Shown one piece after another: positions 45,709-54,333 of a stretch of 64,000 nucleotides of DNA. This DNA comes from Roseovarius amoyensis (lineage in GTDB: Bacteria > Pseudomonadota > Alphaproteobacteria > Rhodobacterales > Rhodobacteraceae). The translations under genes and the position numbers were made by a program. The notes beneath the pieces were generated by a model. The model saw only the letters and a list, made by a program, of their open reading frames with translations. It searched no databases and was not told the DNA's origin. The stretch is from the NCBI RefSeq assembly GCF_003260265.1, contig NZ_QITQ01000008.1:1-64000 (forward strand), read 5' to 3'. The first letter of the stretch is position 1. Each line of letters opens with the position of its first letter.

Positions 45709-47691
45709 TCAGGCCGCTTGCGCGATGTCGCCGTCAGGCTCCGGGGTTTCCGCCGCGGGCTCCGCCTCATCACAGGCGACACCGGCTGTCTGCATCATGG
45801 GCGGGCACCAGGCGGCCACGGCAGCGCGCTGCGCGTCCGTGAGCGTGGCGAAGGGCTCGGCGAAGAGCTTGTCACAAAAGGCGACGATCTCCTTCTTGCT
45901 CGACGAGGCCAGCGTCACCGCCTCCTGGGCGAGACCCAGATCCTCGCCGAGGATCTTCAGGAGCCAAGCCTTCTTGAAGCGGTTGAAGAGCGCCGCATTC
46001 GGCGTCCAGTGGGAGCGGATGTCGGGCATGATCTCGATCTCGAACGCATGCATCAGGCTGTCGCGCTGGCGGTCCCGCGCGAAGCAGGACTGCGTGGTGC
46101 TGGCCGTGGCATAGGCCACGAGCTTGGCCTTTTCGCCTGCCTCCAGCGCGCGAAACGCCGCGAACTGATCGGCGGGCGCGCGGGTGTCATCGAGCCAGGA
46201 GAGGTCCAGCGCCTCATGCGCCGCCGCCACCTGCTCGAGCGAGGTTGCGTCGATCTCGTCCATCTTGGCATGGCTGCGGTATTCCTTGCGGGCATCGATC
46301 TTGATCGCCTGCGTGACACTCATGCCGCTGGCCAGAACGTCGCTCACCAGCTTGAAGAGCGTCAGATCGAGCGTAGCTTCCGGATGCAGCGCCATCGCGG
46401 CCCCAAGCGCCATGGCTCGCTCGGTCTTGAGGTCCTCAGCCAGTGAGGCCGGATAGGTGATTTCGCCGGCGTCTGGGGCCTCCTCCCCGGTCGGGCTAGC
46501 CGAGGAGCCGCGCGCGCCCTCCTTTTTGACGGTGTCTTCCGGGCGGACGAGGCCAACATGGAGGGTCACCTGCCCGCCCGACCAGGACGCGATTACCCCA
46601 GACCGCGCGAGGTCCTCGGCGCTGTAGGCCTCCTGCAGGTCGCGGGCTTCCTCTTCCAAGGCGTCCACGCGCTCGTAAAGCGCGTTGTAGGCACCGTCCT
46701 CGAGCCCCTCATCCTCCATCTCGAGCTGCAGTTTCTCAAGCTCGGCGGTGATCTCATCGATGCGCTTTTGCGCAGCCTCATCAGGCTCGATCGGGCCGGG
46801 ATAAACGCGGCCGTAGTCGGCCATGGTCGCGTAATCATAGCGCACCATCGCATCGGCCCAGGCAAAGCCCAGCCTCATACGGGCCTCTTCGGCAGCGGCA
46901 CCGAGCTTCTCGAGCAGGATGGTCTCGACCAGAGCCGCATCCTCAAGCACGGAATGCTCATCCAGCAGATCGGCTGCGACGGCACCGCCACGCGCCTCGT
47001 AGTCCGCGCGCACGAAAGCCCCGATATCGTCGCTGACCTGCACGCCGCGGGATTTGAGGGCCTGGCGGACCGTATAGGCCTGCAGATAGCCGCCGTCCTT
47101 CGTGAGCGCCTCGAAGACCTCGCGCTGCGCCTCCTGGCTTGGATGCTCAGCAAAGGCCTTCATCGTGTCGAGCGTGATCACCTTGCCCCGAGCCGCGGCG
47201 CGGATGTCGGGGTGGATCAGGCCATAACGCAACCGGCCTTTCACGGCCGCCACCGTGGTGCCGAAGGTCTTTGCGATCGTCTCGGGCGTTTGGCCATCGA
47301 CCTCCATCATCCGAGCGAAAGCCTCGAACTCGTCAATGGCGTTCATCGGCGCCTGGGTGACGTTCTCGGCGAGCGACAGCGCCGTGGTGACGTCGCAGTC
47401 TTCCGGCACGAGGCGGCAGTCCACCTTGGTCTTCGCCGTGAAGCCCTTGATGGCCTTGTCAGCGACCAGCTCCTTTAGCGCGGCATGCCGCCGGCCACCG
47501 GCCAGCACGGCGTATTTGCCGTCGATCTTCTGGACGAGGAGTGGCTGGAGCAGGCCCAGCACAGCGATACTGGCCTTCAGATGCGCGATGTTCTCGGGGT
47601 CATAGGTTTCCGGCGCGTTGCTGCGCACATTGGCAGGATGCGGGACCAGATCGCCGATGGCGACGGTGAGAGGGGCAAAGTTCGTGGTCAT
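45709..47691 (-). CDS. Large ParB/Spo0J-domain protein of accessory module
   Basis: A 660-residue protein. The N-terminal ParB-like domain reads VAIGDLVPHPANVRSN..IAHLKASIAVLGLLQPLLVQ and AVLAGGRRHAALKEL, then SLAENVTQAPMNAIDEFEAFARMMEVDGQTPETIAKTFG, with the HTH following. A coiled coil (about 315-365) and a long C-terminal region follow. The usual ParB arginine patch appears as GGRRH. RepB at 56001 already serves the repABC system, so this one is not the segregation protein. Such proteins are widely conserved beside the strawberry-notch gene; role unknown. Confidence 0.88.
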   Translation of the reverse strand: MTTNFAPLTVAIGDLVPHPANVRSNAPETYDPENIAHLKASIAVLGLLQPLLVQKIDGKYAVLAGGRRHAALKELVADKAIKGFTAKTKVDCRLVPEDCDVTTALSLAENVTQAPMNAIDEFEAFARMMEVDGQTPETIAKTFGTTVAAVKGRLRYGLIHPDIRAAARGKVITLDTMKAFAEHPSQEAQREVFEALTKDGGYLQAYTVRQALKSRGVQVSDDIGAFVRADYEARGGAVAADLLDEHSVLEDAALVETILLEKLGAAAEEARMRLGFAWADAMVRYDYATMADYGRVYPGPIEPDEAAQKRIDEITAELEKLQLEMEDEGLEDGAYNALYERVDALEEEARDLQEAYSAEDLARSGVIASWSGGQVTLHVGLVRPEDTVKKEGARGSSASPTGEEAPDAGEITYPASLAEDLKTERAMALGAAMALHPEATLDLTLFKLVSDVLASGMSVTQAIKIDARKEYRSHAKMDEIDATSLEQVAAAHEALDLSWLDDTRAPADQFAAFRALEAGEKAKLVAYATASTTQSCFARDRQRDSLMHAFEIEIMPDIRSHWTPNAALFNRFKKAWLLKILGEDLGLAQEAVTLASSSKKEIVAFCDKLFAEPFATLTDAQRAAVAAWCPPMMQTAGVACDEAEPAAETPEPDGDIAQAA

Positions 47692-48157
47692 GGGGTATCC
47701 TTCCAGGTGGGTGAGGTGGGGCCCGCGCCTTCACGCGCGTGTCCAATCCCCGGCTTCAGGGATCACCACGACAAAAGGCCCACTTCCGTAATGGGGCGGG
47801 CCTCTGTCAAGGGTTTCGGGCAAGTCCAAAATCCCGGCGAAGATCTCATTCCTCACCAAGTTTAAGACACAAATTTAGAAGCTTACTTTTCCTTTTTCAC
47901 TGCAACCGCACATCAGGACTGAGGGACACCCCCTACCCGGGCTTCGTTCTTCCGTCCGTAGTCAGCCTCATAGCTGCCACTCTATGCCTGGTCCAAATCT
48001 GGTCCTGGGTGCCCATCTTTCCCGCGTATTCAGCATTTGCTGATAACTTGCGGGCCTTCGGCATCTCCAGGAACCTCGTCCCGGCAAGGGACCTCGACGT
48101 ACCTGTCATGAGGCGCAGCTCAACCCTCCGCTCTGAATTGTCCTTGAAGCTTCCCGC
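47692..48157. other. Leader and intergenic region left of IS110 copy B
   Basis: About 465 bases. The first 120 bases are the leader of the ParB-like gene and include an inverted repeat AGGCCC..GGGCCT (47776-47803). Beyond about 47870 I see no gene; a short minus-strand frame (MPKARKLSANAEYAGKMG..) is not recognisable. Confidence 0.4.
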
Positions 48158-49189
48158 TCATGCAGTCGCGCCGGAGTTCTGCGTGTAGCGGAACGGCGTG
48201 CCGTCTATCCACATGCGGTGCAAGACGACGCCAATGCGTCGAGCAAGTGCAATCATGGCCCTCTTCGCTCCACGCCTGTGCGCTACTTTAAGTGCCCAAG
48301 ATTGCAGCCAGTTCGGGGCACCACGGTGCATCAGGATCATCGCTGCCTGATACAACGCGGTTCGAAGCCCGCGATCACCGGCTCGCGTGATTTGTCCAAC
48401 GATGTCCATCTCTCCGGATTGCGTGCGCCTCGGCGTAAGCCCCGCCCACGGTCCGACATCCTTCGACCGCGCAAAGCGAGTCGGATCATCAATCGCGGAT
48501 TTGACTGTCAGGGCGACGATCGGACCGACACCCGGCATCGTCATCATCAAACGGCAAACATCGTCGTGTTTTGCCAGACCCGCGATTTTGGCATCCAAGT
48601 CAGCCAACTCGGCGCGCAACTGGGAACGCGCGCGCAGAAGAGCCTCAGTCGACGCGGACAGGATCTCATTCTGCTCAACCAGTTCCCTCACCCGGGTCTC
48701 GTACCTAATCCGGGTGACATGCCCTAGCTTCATGCCAAAGTTTCGCAGAACACCCCGCATCGAAAGCTCAAGGTTGATGATGGCCTGCTGAATAGACTTG
48801 CGCGCCGACAGCAACGCGCGGATTTCCTGGGAGGACACAGATTTGCGGTGCACGGGCCTGTACCAGCCCATTTGAAGCAGGCGCGCAATGCCCTGGGCAT
48901 CGCGCCTGTCGGTCTTGATCGGCATGGCTTTCAAGGCTGCCTTCACTAATCGTGTTTCCATCATGACCACGTCAAAGCCAGCTTCTTCCATTCCCTTGCT
49001 CAGCCATTGGGACAAAGGTCCGGCTTCGAGCCCGATCGCATCGATCGAATATGACAATGACGCTATTGCACGTACCAATGCCTCAGGCTCGCTCGCCGCC
49101 TGTAATTCTTCAACGATCCTCCCCTGTGGCCCCAGCACACAAATCGCCGTGCTTGCCAGAGATACATCCAATCCGATAAATACATTCAT
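48158..49189 (-). CDS. IS110-family transposase
   Basis: DEDD recombinase of 343 residues. N-terminal motifs: FIGLDVSLASTAICV, AIGLEAGPLSQWL and IKTDRRDAQGIARLL. Coiled-coil middle; C-terminal Transposase_20 domain MPGVGPIVALTVKSAI and GLTPRRTQSGEMDIVGQITRAGDRGLRTALYQAA with the serine in TQSGE. Complete and uninterrupted, so potentially active. Confidence 0.93.
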   Translation of the reverse strand: MNVFIGLDVSLASTAICVLGPQGRIVEELQAASEPEALVRAIASLSYSIDAIGLEAGPLSQWLSKGMEEAGFDVVMMETRLVKAALKAMPIKTDRRDAQGIARLLQMGWYRPVHRKSVSSQEIRALLSARKSIQQAIINLELSMRGVLRNFGMKLGHVTRIRYETRVRELVEQNEILSASTEALLRARSQLRAELADLDAKIAGLAKHDDVCRLMMTMPGVGPIVALTVKSAIDDPTRFARSKDVGPWAGLTPRRTQSGEMDIVGQITRAGDRGLRTALYQAAMILMHRGAPNWLQSWALKVAHRRGAKRAMIALARRIGVVLHRMWIDGTPFRYTQNSGATA

Positions 49190-49343
49190 GTCGTTGCCCT
49201 TCTATTCTTAGGAATTGAGGCGCATGGAAACATACGACCTCGTAGACGCGCTGCAGGCGCATCAAGGGCAACGGCACTCCAAATCAAGCTAGCAAACAAG
49301 CGAAACGTGTTTGATTCGCCGCAAGCCCCATTACGGCATCTTT
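49190..49343 (-). ncRNA. Candidate bridge RNA of IS110 copy B
   Basis: Non-coding leader of the transposase, 154 bases, same length as in copy C. The transposase-proximal part of about 87 bases (49190-49276) is identical between copies, while the distal part (about 49277-49330) carries most differences. Identification as a bridge RNA rests on the known position of such RNAs in IS110-group elements. Confidence 0.4.
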
Positions 49344-49415
49344 CCCTTTGAGGGGTCAGTGGGCCTTCATCGCCTGGGGTATCAGGAGGGGGAGGGGGAG
49401 GAGCCCCTTGCCCTT

Positions 49416-49805
49416 CTACCAGTCGCGCGCCAGCATGATGGTCAGCACGCGGACGGTGGTGGCAGGATTGTCCGGGGTCTCAGCCCCGTAGCGGAAATCC
49501 GAATCTGCCTCATAGAGATCAATTTTCCAGAACACGGTCTCTCCCCGGATCTCGACCGCCCCGAAATCGTGCCATCCCTCGGGATCATTCTCAGGCTCGA
49601 ACGTGGCAAACTCACCGGTGGCCTTCACCGCCTCGGCCATGAAGCCGTCATCGGTCTCCATGAGCGAACGGGTCACATGCATGCGGCCTTGGATGGGCTG
49701 CGCGGGCGGCACTCCGAGGCATGCGAGCTTGCGAAACGCGTCGTTCTGCGCCGCGATCACACTCGGATCCGGACGGTCTGGCAGGGGTTGAACGGTCATG
49801 GACAT
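49416..49805 (-). CDS. DUF3768 family protein
   Basis: A 129-residue protein from the ATG at 49805, with AAAGGAG upstream. The sequence IAAQNDAFRKL at the start and FATFEPENDPEGWHDFGAVEIRGETVFWKIDLYEADSDFRYG..TVRVLTIMLARDW is diagnostic of DUF3768, a plasmid-linked family of unknown function. Usual length. Its leader region is interrupted by the IS3-family element about 160 bases upstream, so its original promoter may be lost. Confidence 0.85.
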   Translation of the reverse strand: MSMTVQPLPDRPDPSVIAAQNDAFRKLACLGVPPAQPIQGRMHVTRSLMETDDGFMAEAVKATGEFATFEPENDPEGWHDFGAVEIRGETVFWKIDLYEADSDFRYGAETPDNPATTVRVLTIMLARDW

Positions 49806-50049
49806 GGGGATCTCCTTTGAGAAGTTGAAACACCCTTCCCAAAGCCTGCTTTTTCTTTTCCGCTTGGCGGAAAACCTAGTCCAAACCTGCCCGAACCAAA
49901 CAGTTTCAATAGTCCGCTCTGCGGGACGGAGCTGCCGTTTGATTTGCCTTCATAAGGGTCCGCTTGTCTGACGTCAGCACCTGTGGGACAGATTTGAGGA
50001 TTTGAACAACGGAGGATTTCTGGTTCATCGTAACCGTCAAGGAGTGAAG

Positions 50050-50423
50050 ATGAATAAGAAATCCGGAACATCGAAGGACGCAGCCGACAAGCTGGTCAAA
50101 AACATCCGTCGCAAGACCCGCCAGACCTACTCGTCTGAGGAAAAGATCCGCATCGTTTTAGCCGGTCTACGCGGCGAGGAGAGCATCTCAGCGCTGTGTC
50201 GGCGCGAGGGTATTTCGGAGGCCTGTATTACAGCTGGTCGAAGGAATTCCTGGAAGCTGGGAAACGGCGCCTTTCAGGCGACACGGCGCGTCAGGCGACC
50301 TCACCAGAGGTGAAAGAGTTGCGCTCGGAGGCCATGGCTTTGAAAGAATGCGTGGCCGACCTCACCCTGGAAAACCGTCTGCTCAAAAAAAGCATGACAG
50401 GGGCTGGGGAGTTCGAGGAATGA
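50050..50423 (+). pseudogene. IS3 transposase OrfA with a one-base frameshift
   Basis: The first 57 codons (MNKKSGTSKD..IRRKTRQTYSSEEKIRIVLAGLRGEESISALCRREGIS) encode the helix-turn-helix part. At about 50218-50221 one G is missing compared with the expected EGLYYSW. The rest of OrfA continues in the next frame (YYSWSKEFLEAGKRRLSGDTARQ..LKKSMTG) to a TGA at 50421. Without OrfA-OrfB fusion this copy is probably inactive, although orfB is intact. Confidence 0.85.
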
Positions 50424-51400
50424 GGTATCCAGCATCTGAGAAGCTGGAGATCATCCGCACCGTTGAGGGGTCACATCTGCCCGCCAAACGGACCCTCGAC
50501 ATGCTGGGCATCCCCCGCACCACGTTTTACCGCTGGTATGACCGCTACGTTGAAGGTGGGCTTGATGCCCTGGCGGATCGCTCGCCCCGGCCAAGGTCGG
50601 TCTGGAACCGTATTCCGCAAGATCGGCGTGATGACCTGATTGAATTTGCGCTGGAACATGAGGCGCTGACAACGCGGGAACTGGCAGTCAAGTATACCGA
50701 TGAGAAGCGGTATTTTATCTCTGAATCATCAGCTTACCGGATTCTGAAGGAAGCTGATCTGATCACTGCGCCGGATTATGTGGTGATCAAGGCGGCCGAT
50801 GAGTTCACCGACAAAACCACCGCCATCAACGAGATGTGGCAGACGGACTTCACCTACTTCAAGATCATCGGTTGGGGCTGGTTCTATCTCAGCACGATCC
50901 TGGATGATTACAGCCGCTACATCATTGGCTGGAAACTCTGCACAAACATGCGGGCCGAGGATGTGACGGCGACGATCGAGCTGGCTCTGACAGCGTCAGG
51001 GTGCGACCAAGCCGTCGTTCGGCACATGCCACGCCTGCTGAGCGACAATGGGTCCTGTTACATCTCCGGTGATTTGGCCGATTGGCTGGAGGATCATAAA
51101 ATGGATCACGTTCGCGGCGCACCGTTCCACCCGCAAACCCAGGGCAAAATTGAACGCTGGCATCAAACCATGAAGAACCGAGTTCTGCTGGAAAACTACT
51201 ACCTGCCCGGCGAACTCGAACGGCAGATTGGTGCCTTCGTCGAGTATTACAACAACGAGCGTTACCACGAGAGCCTGAGCAACGTCACGCCCGCCGACGT
51301 CTACTTCGGGCGCCACAAAGCCATTCTGAGGGAAAGGGCGAACATCAAGAAACTGACAATCCGACAGCGACGCTTGCAACATCAAAAACAGGCGGCATAA
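50420..51400 (+). CDS. IS3-family transposase OrfB
   Basis: Integrase-type DDE transposase subunit, 326 residues from the ATG at 50420, which overlaps the OrfA stop. HTH-like N-terminus (MRYPASEKLEIIRTVEGS..TLDMLGIPRTTFYRWYDRY). Catalytic residues are in QTDFTYFKI (Asp), LLSDNGSCY (Asp) and GKIERWHQ (Glu). It ends with YYNNERYHESL..TPADVYFGR, typical of the family. Confidence 0.92.
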   Translation: MRYPASEKLEIIRTVEGSHLPAKRTLDMLGIPRTTFYRWYDRYVEGGLDALADRSPRPRSVWNRIPQDRRDDLIEFALEHEALTTRELAVKYTDEKRYFISESSAYRILKEADLITAPDYVVIKAADEFTDKTTAINEMWQTDFTYFKIIGWGWFYLSTILDDYSRYIIGWKLCTNMRAEDVTATIELALTASGCDQAVVRHMPRLLSDNGSCYISGDLADWLEDHKMDHVRGAPFHPQTQGKIERWHQTMKNRVLLENYYLPGELERQIGAFVEYYNNERYHESLSNVTPADVYFGRHKAILRERANIKKLTIRQRRLQHQKQAA

Positions 51401-51433
51401 TCAACCACGCAAACGAGCCAGAGCCTCCAATGC

Positions 51434-51790
51434 TCAAGCCGCTCTGATGTCCCATTTTATATGACGACGGACATGCAACAATCGAGCAATTCCCTGGGCA
51501 TCGCGCCTATCGGTCTTGATAGGCATGGCTTTCAAGGCGGCCTTCACCAATCGCGTTTCCATCAAGACCACGTCAAATCCGGCCTCTTCGATGCCCTTGC
51601 TCAGCCATTGGGACAGTGGTCCGGCTTCGAGCCCGATCGCGTCGACCGCGTACGGCAATGACGCCATCGCACGCACCAGCGCTTCAGGCTCGCTGGCTGC
51701 CTCCAACTCCTCAACAACCTTCCCTTGCGGCCCCAGCACACAAATCGCCGTGCTTGCCAGAGATACATCCAATCCGATAAATACATTCAT
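51434..51790 (-). pseudogene. Truncated IS110 transposase
   Basis: N-terminal fragment FIGLDVSLASTAICV..TDRRDAQGIARLLH, then 13 residues read from IS3 sequence to a stop. It retains the DEDD motif residues but lacks the coiled coil and the serine-containing C-terminal domain, so it cannot be active. Confidence 0.85.
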
Positions 51791-51944
51791 GTCGTTGCCC
51801 TTCTATTCTTAGGAATTGAGGCGCATGGAAACATACGACCTCGTAGACGCGCTGCAGGCGCATCAAGGGCAACGGCACTTCAGATCATGCTGACAAACAA
51901 GTGAAACGTGCTCGATTCGCCGAAAGCCCCATTACGGCATCTTT
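51475..51944 (-). mobile_element. Truncated IS110-family element (copy C)
   Basis: Only the non-coding leader (51791-51944) and the first 105 or so codons of the transposase (51475-51790) remain. They are similar to copy B (about 90 percent at protein level). The break coincides with the end of the IS3-family element. The missing 3' part is not on the other side of that IS, so it was deleted. Confidence 0.85.
51791..51944 (-). ncRNA. Candidate bridge RNA region of IS110 copy C
   Basis: Same position and length as the leader of copy B, with about eleven substitutions clustered in the 5' (transposase-distal) 50 bases. Probably orphaned, since its transposase is truncated. Confidence 0.35.
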
Positions 51945-52243
51945 AACTTTCCAACCGCCAACCGGACCGCGGAAACTGACAAGGGTCCGACACCACCGCG
52001 GTTCCCAAGGACTTCATGCAGTCAGTGCCGGTTGGGGTCCAAGATCGGCAAGGTATATCGGCAACCCCAGCCCGACCGCAGCAGTCTTTGGCATATTATC
52101 AATAACTTATCTGATGTTCTCGATCGGCGAAAAACGCACCTACTGCGACTTTTCAGGCCCAAAAATCAGGATTTCCGGCGTTCAGCGCAATGCAGCGTTA
52201 CGGATTAGCATTGGAAACGAAGGCACAGCGCCTCCTGACAGCT
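51945..52243. other. Gap before the Xre/RES operon
   Basis: About 300 bases without a supported gene. An AT-rich stretch around 52090-52130 and a frame without ribosome-binding site are all I see. Confidence 0.4.
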
Positions 52244-52271
52244 TGAAATTCAGCAATATTGTCGCTATATA
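52244..52271 (+). promoter_or_regulatory. Promoter of Xre/RES toxin-antitoxin operon
   Basis: TTGAAA (52244-52249), 17-base spacer, TATATA (52266-52271), 30 bases upstream of the antitoxin ATG at 52301. Good sigma-70-type match. Confidence 0.6.
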
Positions 52272-52300
52272 CCGTCAGTATCACTGTAGGAGCATAGATC

Positions 52301-52651
52301 ATGCACATCACGAACTTTGCTGAAGCTGGGCAATTCGAACCGCGCAAGATTGCCGCGGTGCTACGCACGTCAGCAGAAGAGATCGCATTGACCGTCGGCT
52401 TGGGCAAAGACGCGTTGCAGAGGCGAACCCGCATCGGTTCGGACAAGACGCAGCGCCGCCTGCGCGAATTGGTAGAGGTGCTGAACAAAGTCGAGCCCCG
52501 CTTCGGCTCGGAACTGATGGCCTATGCATGGTACCGGTCAGAGCCCCTGCCCGGTTTTGATGGCCGGACAGCCATGCAGCTGGTGCAGGAAGGCAAAGCT
52601 CAGCAAGTTCTGGATTACATCGATGCGGTCGATGCGGGCATCTTTGCCTGA
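52301..52651 (+). CDS. Xre/MbcA/ParS-type antitoxin
   Basis: A 116-residue antitoxin. The N-terminal HTH-like part (FEPRKIAAVLRTSAEEIALTVGLGKDALQRR) and the C-terminal toxin-binding domain (AYAWYRSEPLPGFDGRTAMQLVQEGKAQQVLDYID) match the MbcA/ParS/Xre family paired with RES toxins. Its stop overlaps the RES start (TGATG). RBS GTAGGAG upstream. Confidence 0.88.
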   Translation: MHITNFAEAGQFEPRKIAAVLRTSAEEIALTVGLGKDALQRRTRIGSDKTQRRLRELVEVLNKVEPRFGSELMAYAWYRSEPLPGFDGRTAMQLVQEGKAQQVLDYIDAVDAGIFA

Positions 52652-53163
52652 TGCCGCTGAAAGATGGGCGCTACACAGGGCCACTCTATCGCGCCCTGAA
52701 CCCGGTCTATGCGCGTGAACCTCTGTCCGGACGAGGCGCTGAACTCTATGGAGGGCGCTTTAACGCCAAGGGCACCCCTGCCCTCTACACCTCGCTGGAT
52801 CCCGCGACCGCTCTTAGAGAAGCCAACCAGGTCGGCAGCCTGCAACCCACGATCCTGGTGTCCTACAAGGCCGACCTTGGGCCTATTTTCGATACCCGCT
52901 ATCAGGACGGACTTGACCGGTATGGCGCGACCGAGGCGATGCTTGCCGATCCTGCATGGCGCATGAAGATGCTCGATGGTGAATCGGTTCCGACACAGGA
53001 TTTTGCACGCGCCCTCATGGCGGATCGGTTTGCGGGGATTCTGATCCAAAGTTTTGCGAAGGGCGCTTTGTCATCGGACTTCAACATCGTGTTGTGGGCT
53101 TGGACTGGCAATAAGGGTTCTTTGGACGTCGTGGATGACGAAGAGCGGCTGTCGCGAATGTGA
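52651..53163 (+). CDS. RES-domain toxin (NAD+ phosphorylase/ADP-ribosyl type)
   Basis: A 170-residue RES toxin. YRALNPVYAREPLSGRGAELYGGRFNAKGTPALYTSLDPATALREA covers the conserved Arg, Gly-Gly-Arg and Tyr and Glu positions of the active site, and FAGILIQSFAKGA..NIVLWAW the C-terminal strand. Characterised members (MbcT, ParT, Xre-RES) deplete NAD+ or modify host enzymes. Translationally coupled to its antitoxin. Confidence 0.88.
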   Translation: MPLKDGRYTGPLYRALNPVYAREPLSGRGAELYGGRFNAKGTPALYTSLDPATALREANQVGSLQPTILVSYKADLGPIFDTRYQDGLDRYGATEAMLADPAWRMKMLDGESVPTQDFARALMADRFAGILIQSFAKGALSSDFNIVLWAWTGNKGSLDVVDDEERLSRM

Positions 53164-53225
53164 GGTGATCGGCTGACATTTTCACGGGGTGCACTTTTCG
53201 CATACCGCGCCTGTGACAAGCCTCT

Positions 53226-54320
53226 TTACGCCGCTGCCAGGGAATAGCTGGTGCTACGTCCACCAGCGTCGTCTTTCTCAAGAGCTCCCAAGTCGATTAG
53301 ATCGACGATGTCGCGATAGGCTGTGTCTTGTGAGCACTTTTCGATCTTCGCATATTTCGACGTCGTGAGCTTTCCTTCGAACCCATCGAGGAGGCGGTTA
53401 AGTATGTCCCGTTGGCGGTCGTTTATGTTGGCCGTTCCGTATTTCTCCCAGAACCGCGCCTTTTGAAACACGGCCTCCAGAATGATCTCTGCGCCATCAA
53501 AAGCACGGTCGAGGCAATTGAGGAACCAATTGAGCCAGGCGGTCACATCAAGCCCGCCCTTCTGCGTCGTCTCGAGCATATCATAATAGGCGCTCCGCTC
53601 CTGCCGGATTTGGGTCGACATGCTGTAAAACCGCTGTGAACTGCGTTCGGATCGCGCCAACGCCATATCCGCGATCGCACGCGCAATGCGCCCGTTGCCA
53701 TCGTCGAAGGGGTGGATCGTGACGAACCACAGATGTGCAATTGCGGCATGAACAACGGGATCCGTGTCAGGGACCTGATTGAACCAGGTCAGAAACCGCC
53801 CCATCTCTGTATCAAGCCGTGCTGCTCCCGGCGCCTCAAAATGCACGCGTTCACGACCCATAGGTCCTGAAACAACCTCCATAGGGCCGATCCGCCACTG
53901 CCCCACGGTAATCCGGGTCATTCCGCTTCGCCCAGTTGGGAAAAGGGCGGCATGCCAGCCGAACAATCGCTCTGCGCCCAGTGGTTGGTCATACGCTTGC
54001 GTCGCGTCCAGCATCATCTCGACGACCCCATCGACATGGCGATCAGACGGGATCAGCCCGCCGATTTCGAGCCCCAGCCGTTTTGCGATAGACGACCGAA
54101 CCTGATCCCTGTCGAGCGTCTCGCCTTCGATCTCGCTGCTCTTGACGACATCGCTAGTGAGAGTTCGCAACATCGCCTCATTGCGAAGATCAAAGCCAAG
54201 GCCCTCCATGCGTCCCAAGAGCTTGCCTTGCCGGTGGCGGACAGCGGCAAGTTGTGATAACAGCTTGGCCTTGTCCCAAAAAAATTGCGGCCAATCAGTT
54301 AGTTCGTGAATGTAGGTCAT
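53226..54320 (-). CDS. Fic family protein with C-terminal winged helix
   Basis: AMP-transferase-fold protein, 364 residues. N-terminal DUF4172-like helices; inhibitory motif SSEIEGE (61-67) of the (S/T)xxxE(G/N) type, so it is self-inhibited (class II). Fic core HPFDDGNGRIAR (203-214) with the catalytic His. The last 80 residues (RQRDILNRLLDGFEGKLTTSKYAKIEKCSQDTAYRDIVDLIDLGALEKD) form a winged-helix DNA-binding domain. Two palindromes sit in its promoter (54334-54402), implying autoregulation. Target of modification unknown. Confidence 0.88.
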   Translation of the reverse strand: MTYIHELTDWPQFFWDKAKLLSQLAAVRHRQGKLLGRMEGLGFDLRNEAMLRTLTSDVVKSSEIEGETLDRDQVRSSIAKRLGLEIGGLIPSDRHVDGVVEMMLDATQAYDQPLGAERLFGWHAALFPTGRSGMTRITVGQWRIGPMEVVSGPMGRERVHFEAPGAARLDTEMGRFLTWFNQVPDTDPVVHAAIAHLWFVTIHPFDDGNGRIARAIADMALARSERSSQRFYSMSTQIRQERSAYYDMLETTQKGGLDVTAWLNWFLNCLDRAFDGAEIILEAVFQKARFWEKYGTANINDRQRDILNRLLDGFEGKLTTSKYAKIEKCSQDTAYRDIVDLIDLGALEKDDAGGRSTSYSLAAA

Positions 54321-54333
54321 ATTTTACGCACTC

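Larger units (their letters stand above)
48158..49343 (-). mobile_element. IS110-family insertion sequence (copy B)
   Basis: A full-length IS110 transposase plus a 154-base non-coding leader. The upstream boundary at 49343 is inferred because identity with copy C (51475-51944) ends there. The downstream boundary is not defined. Confidence 0.8.
49965..51474 (+). mobile_element. IS3-family insertion sequence
   Basis: A 1510-bp element. The left end TGTCTGACGTCAGC.. is shared exactly with the copy at 1-127. The right end ..TGACGACGGACA is an imperfect inverted repeat of it (about 17 of 27 positions). It carries orfA (frameshifted) and orfB. The left flank is the DUF3768 leader and the right flank is the middle of an IS110 transposase. 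The flanks share no target duplication, so a deletion or recombination has occurred at one side. Confidence 0.85.

Noticed and set aside
46558..47478. 306-codon plus-strand frame over the ParB-like gene
   Set aside because: Shadow of the minus-strand gene, which has a clear ParB domain.
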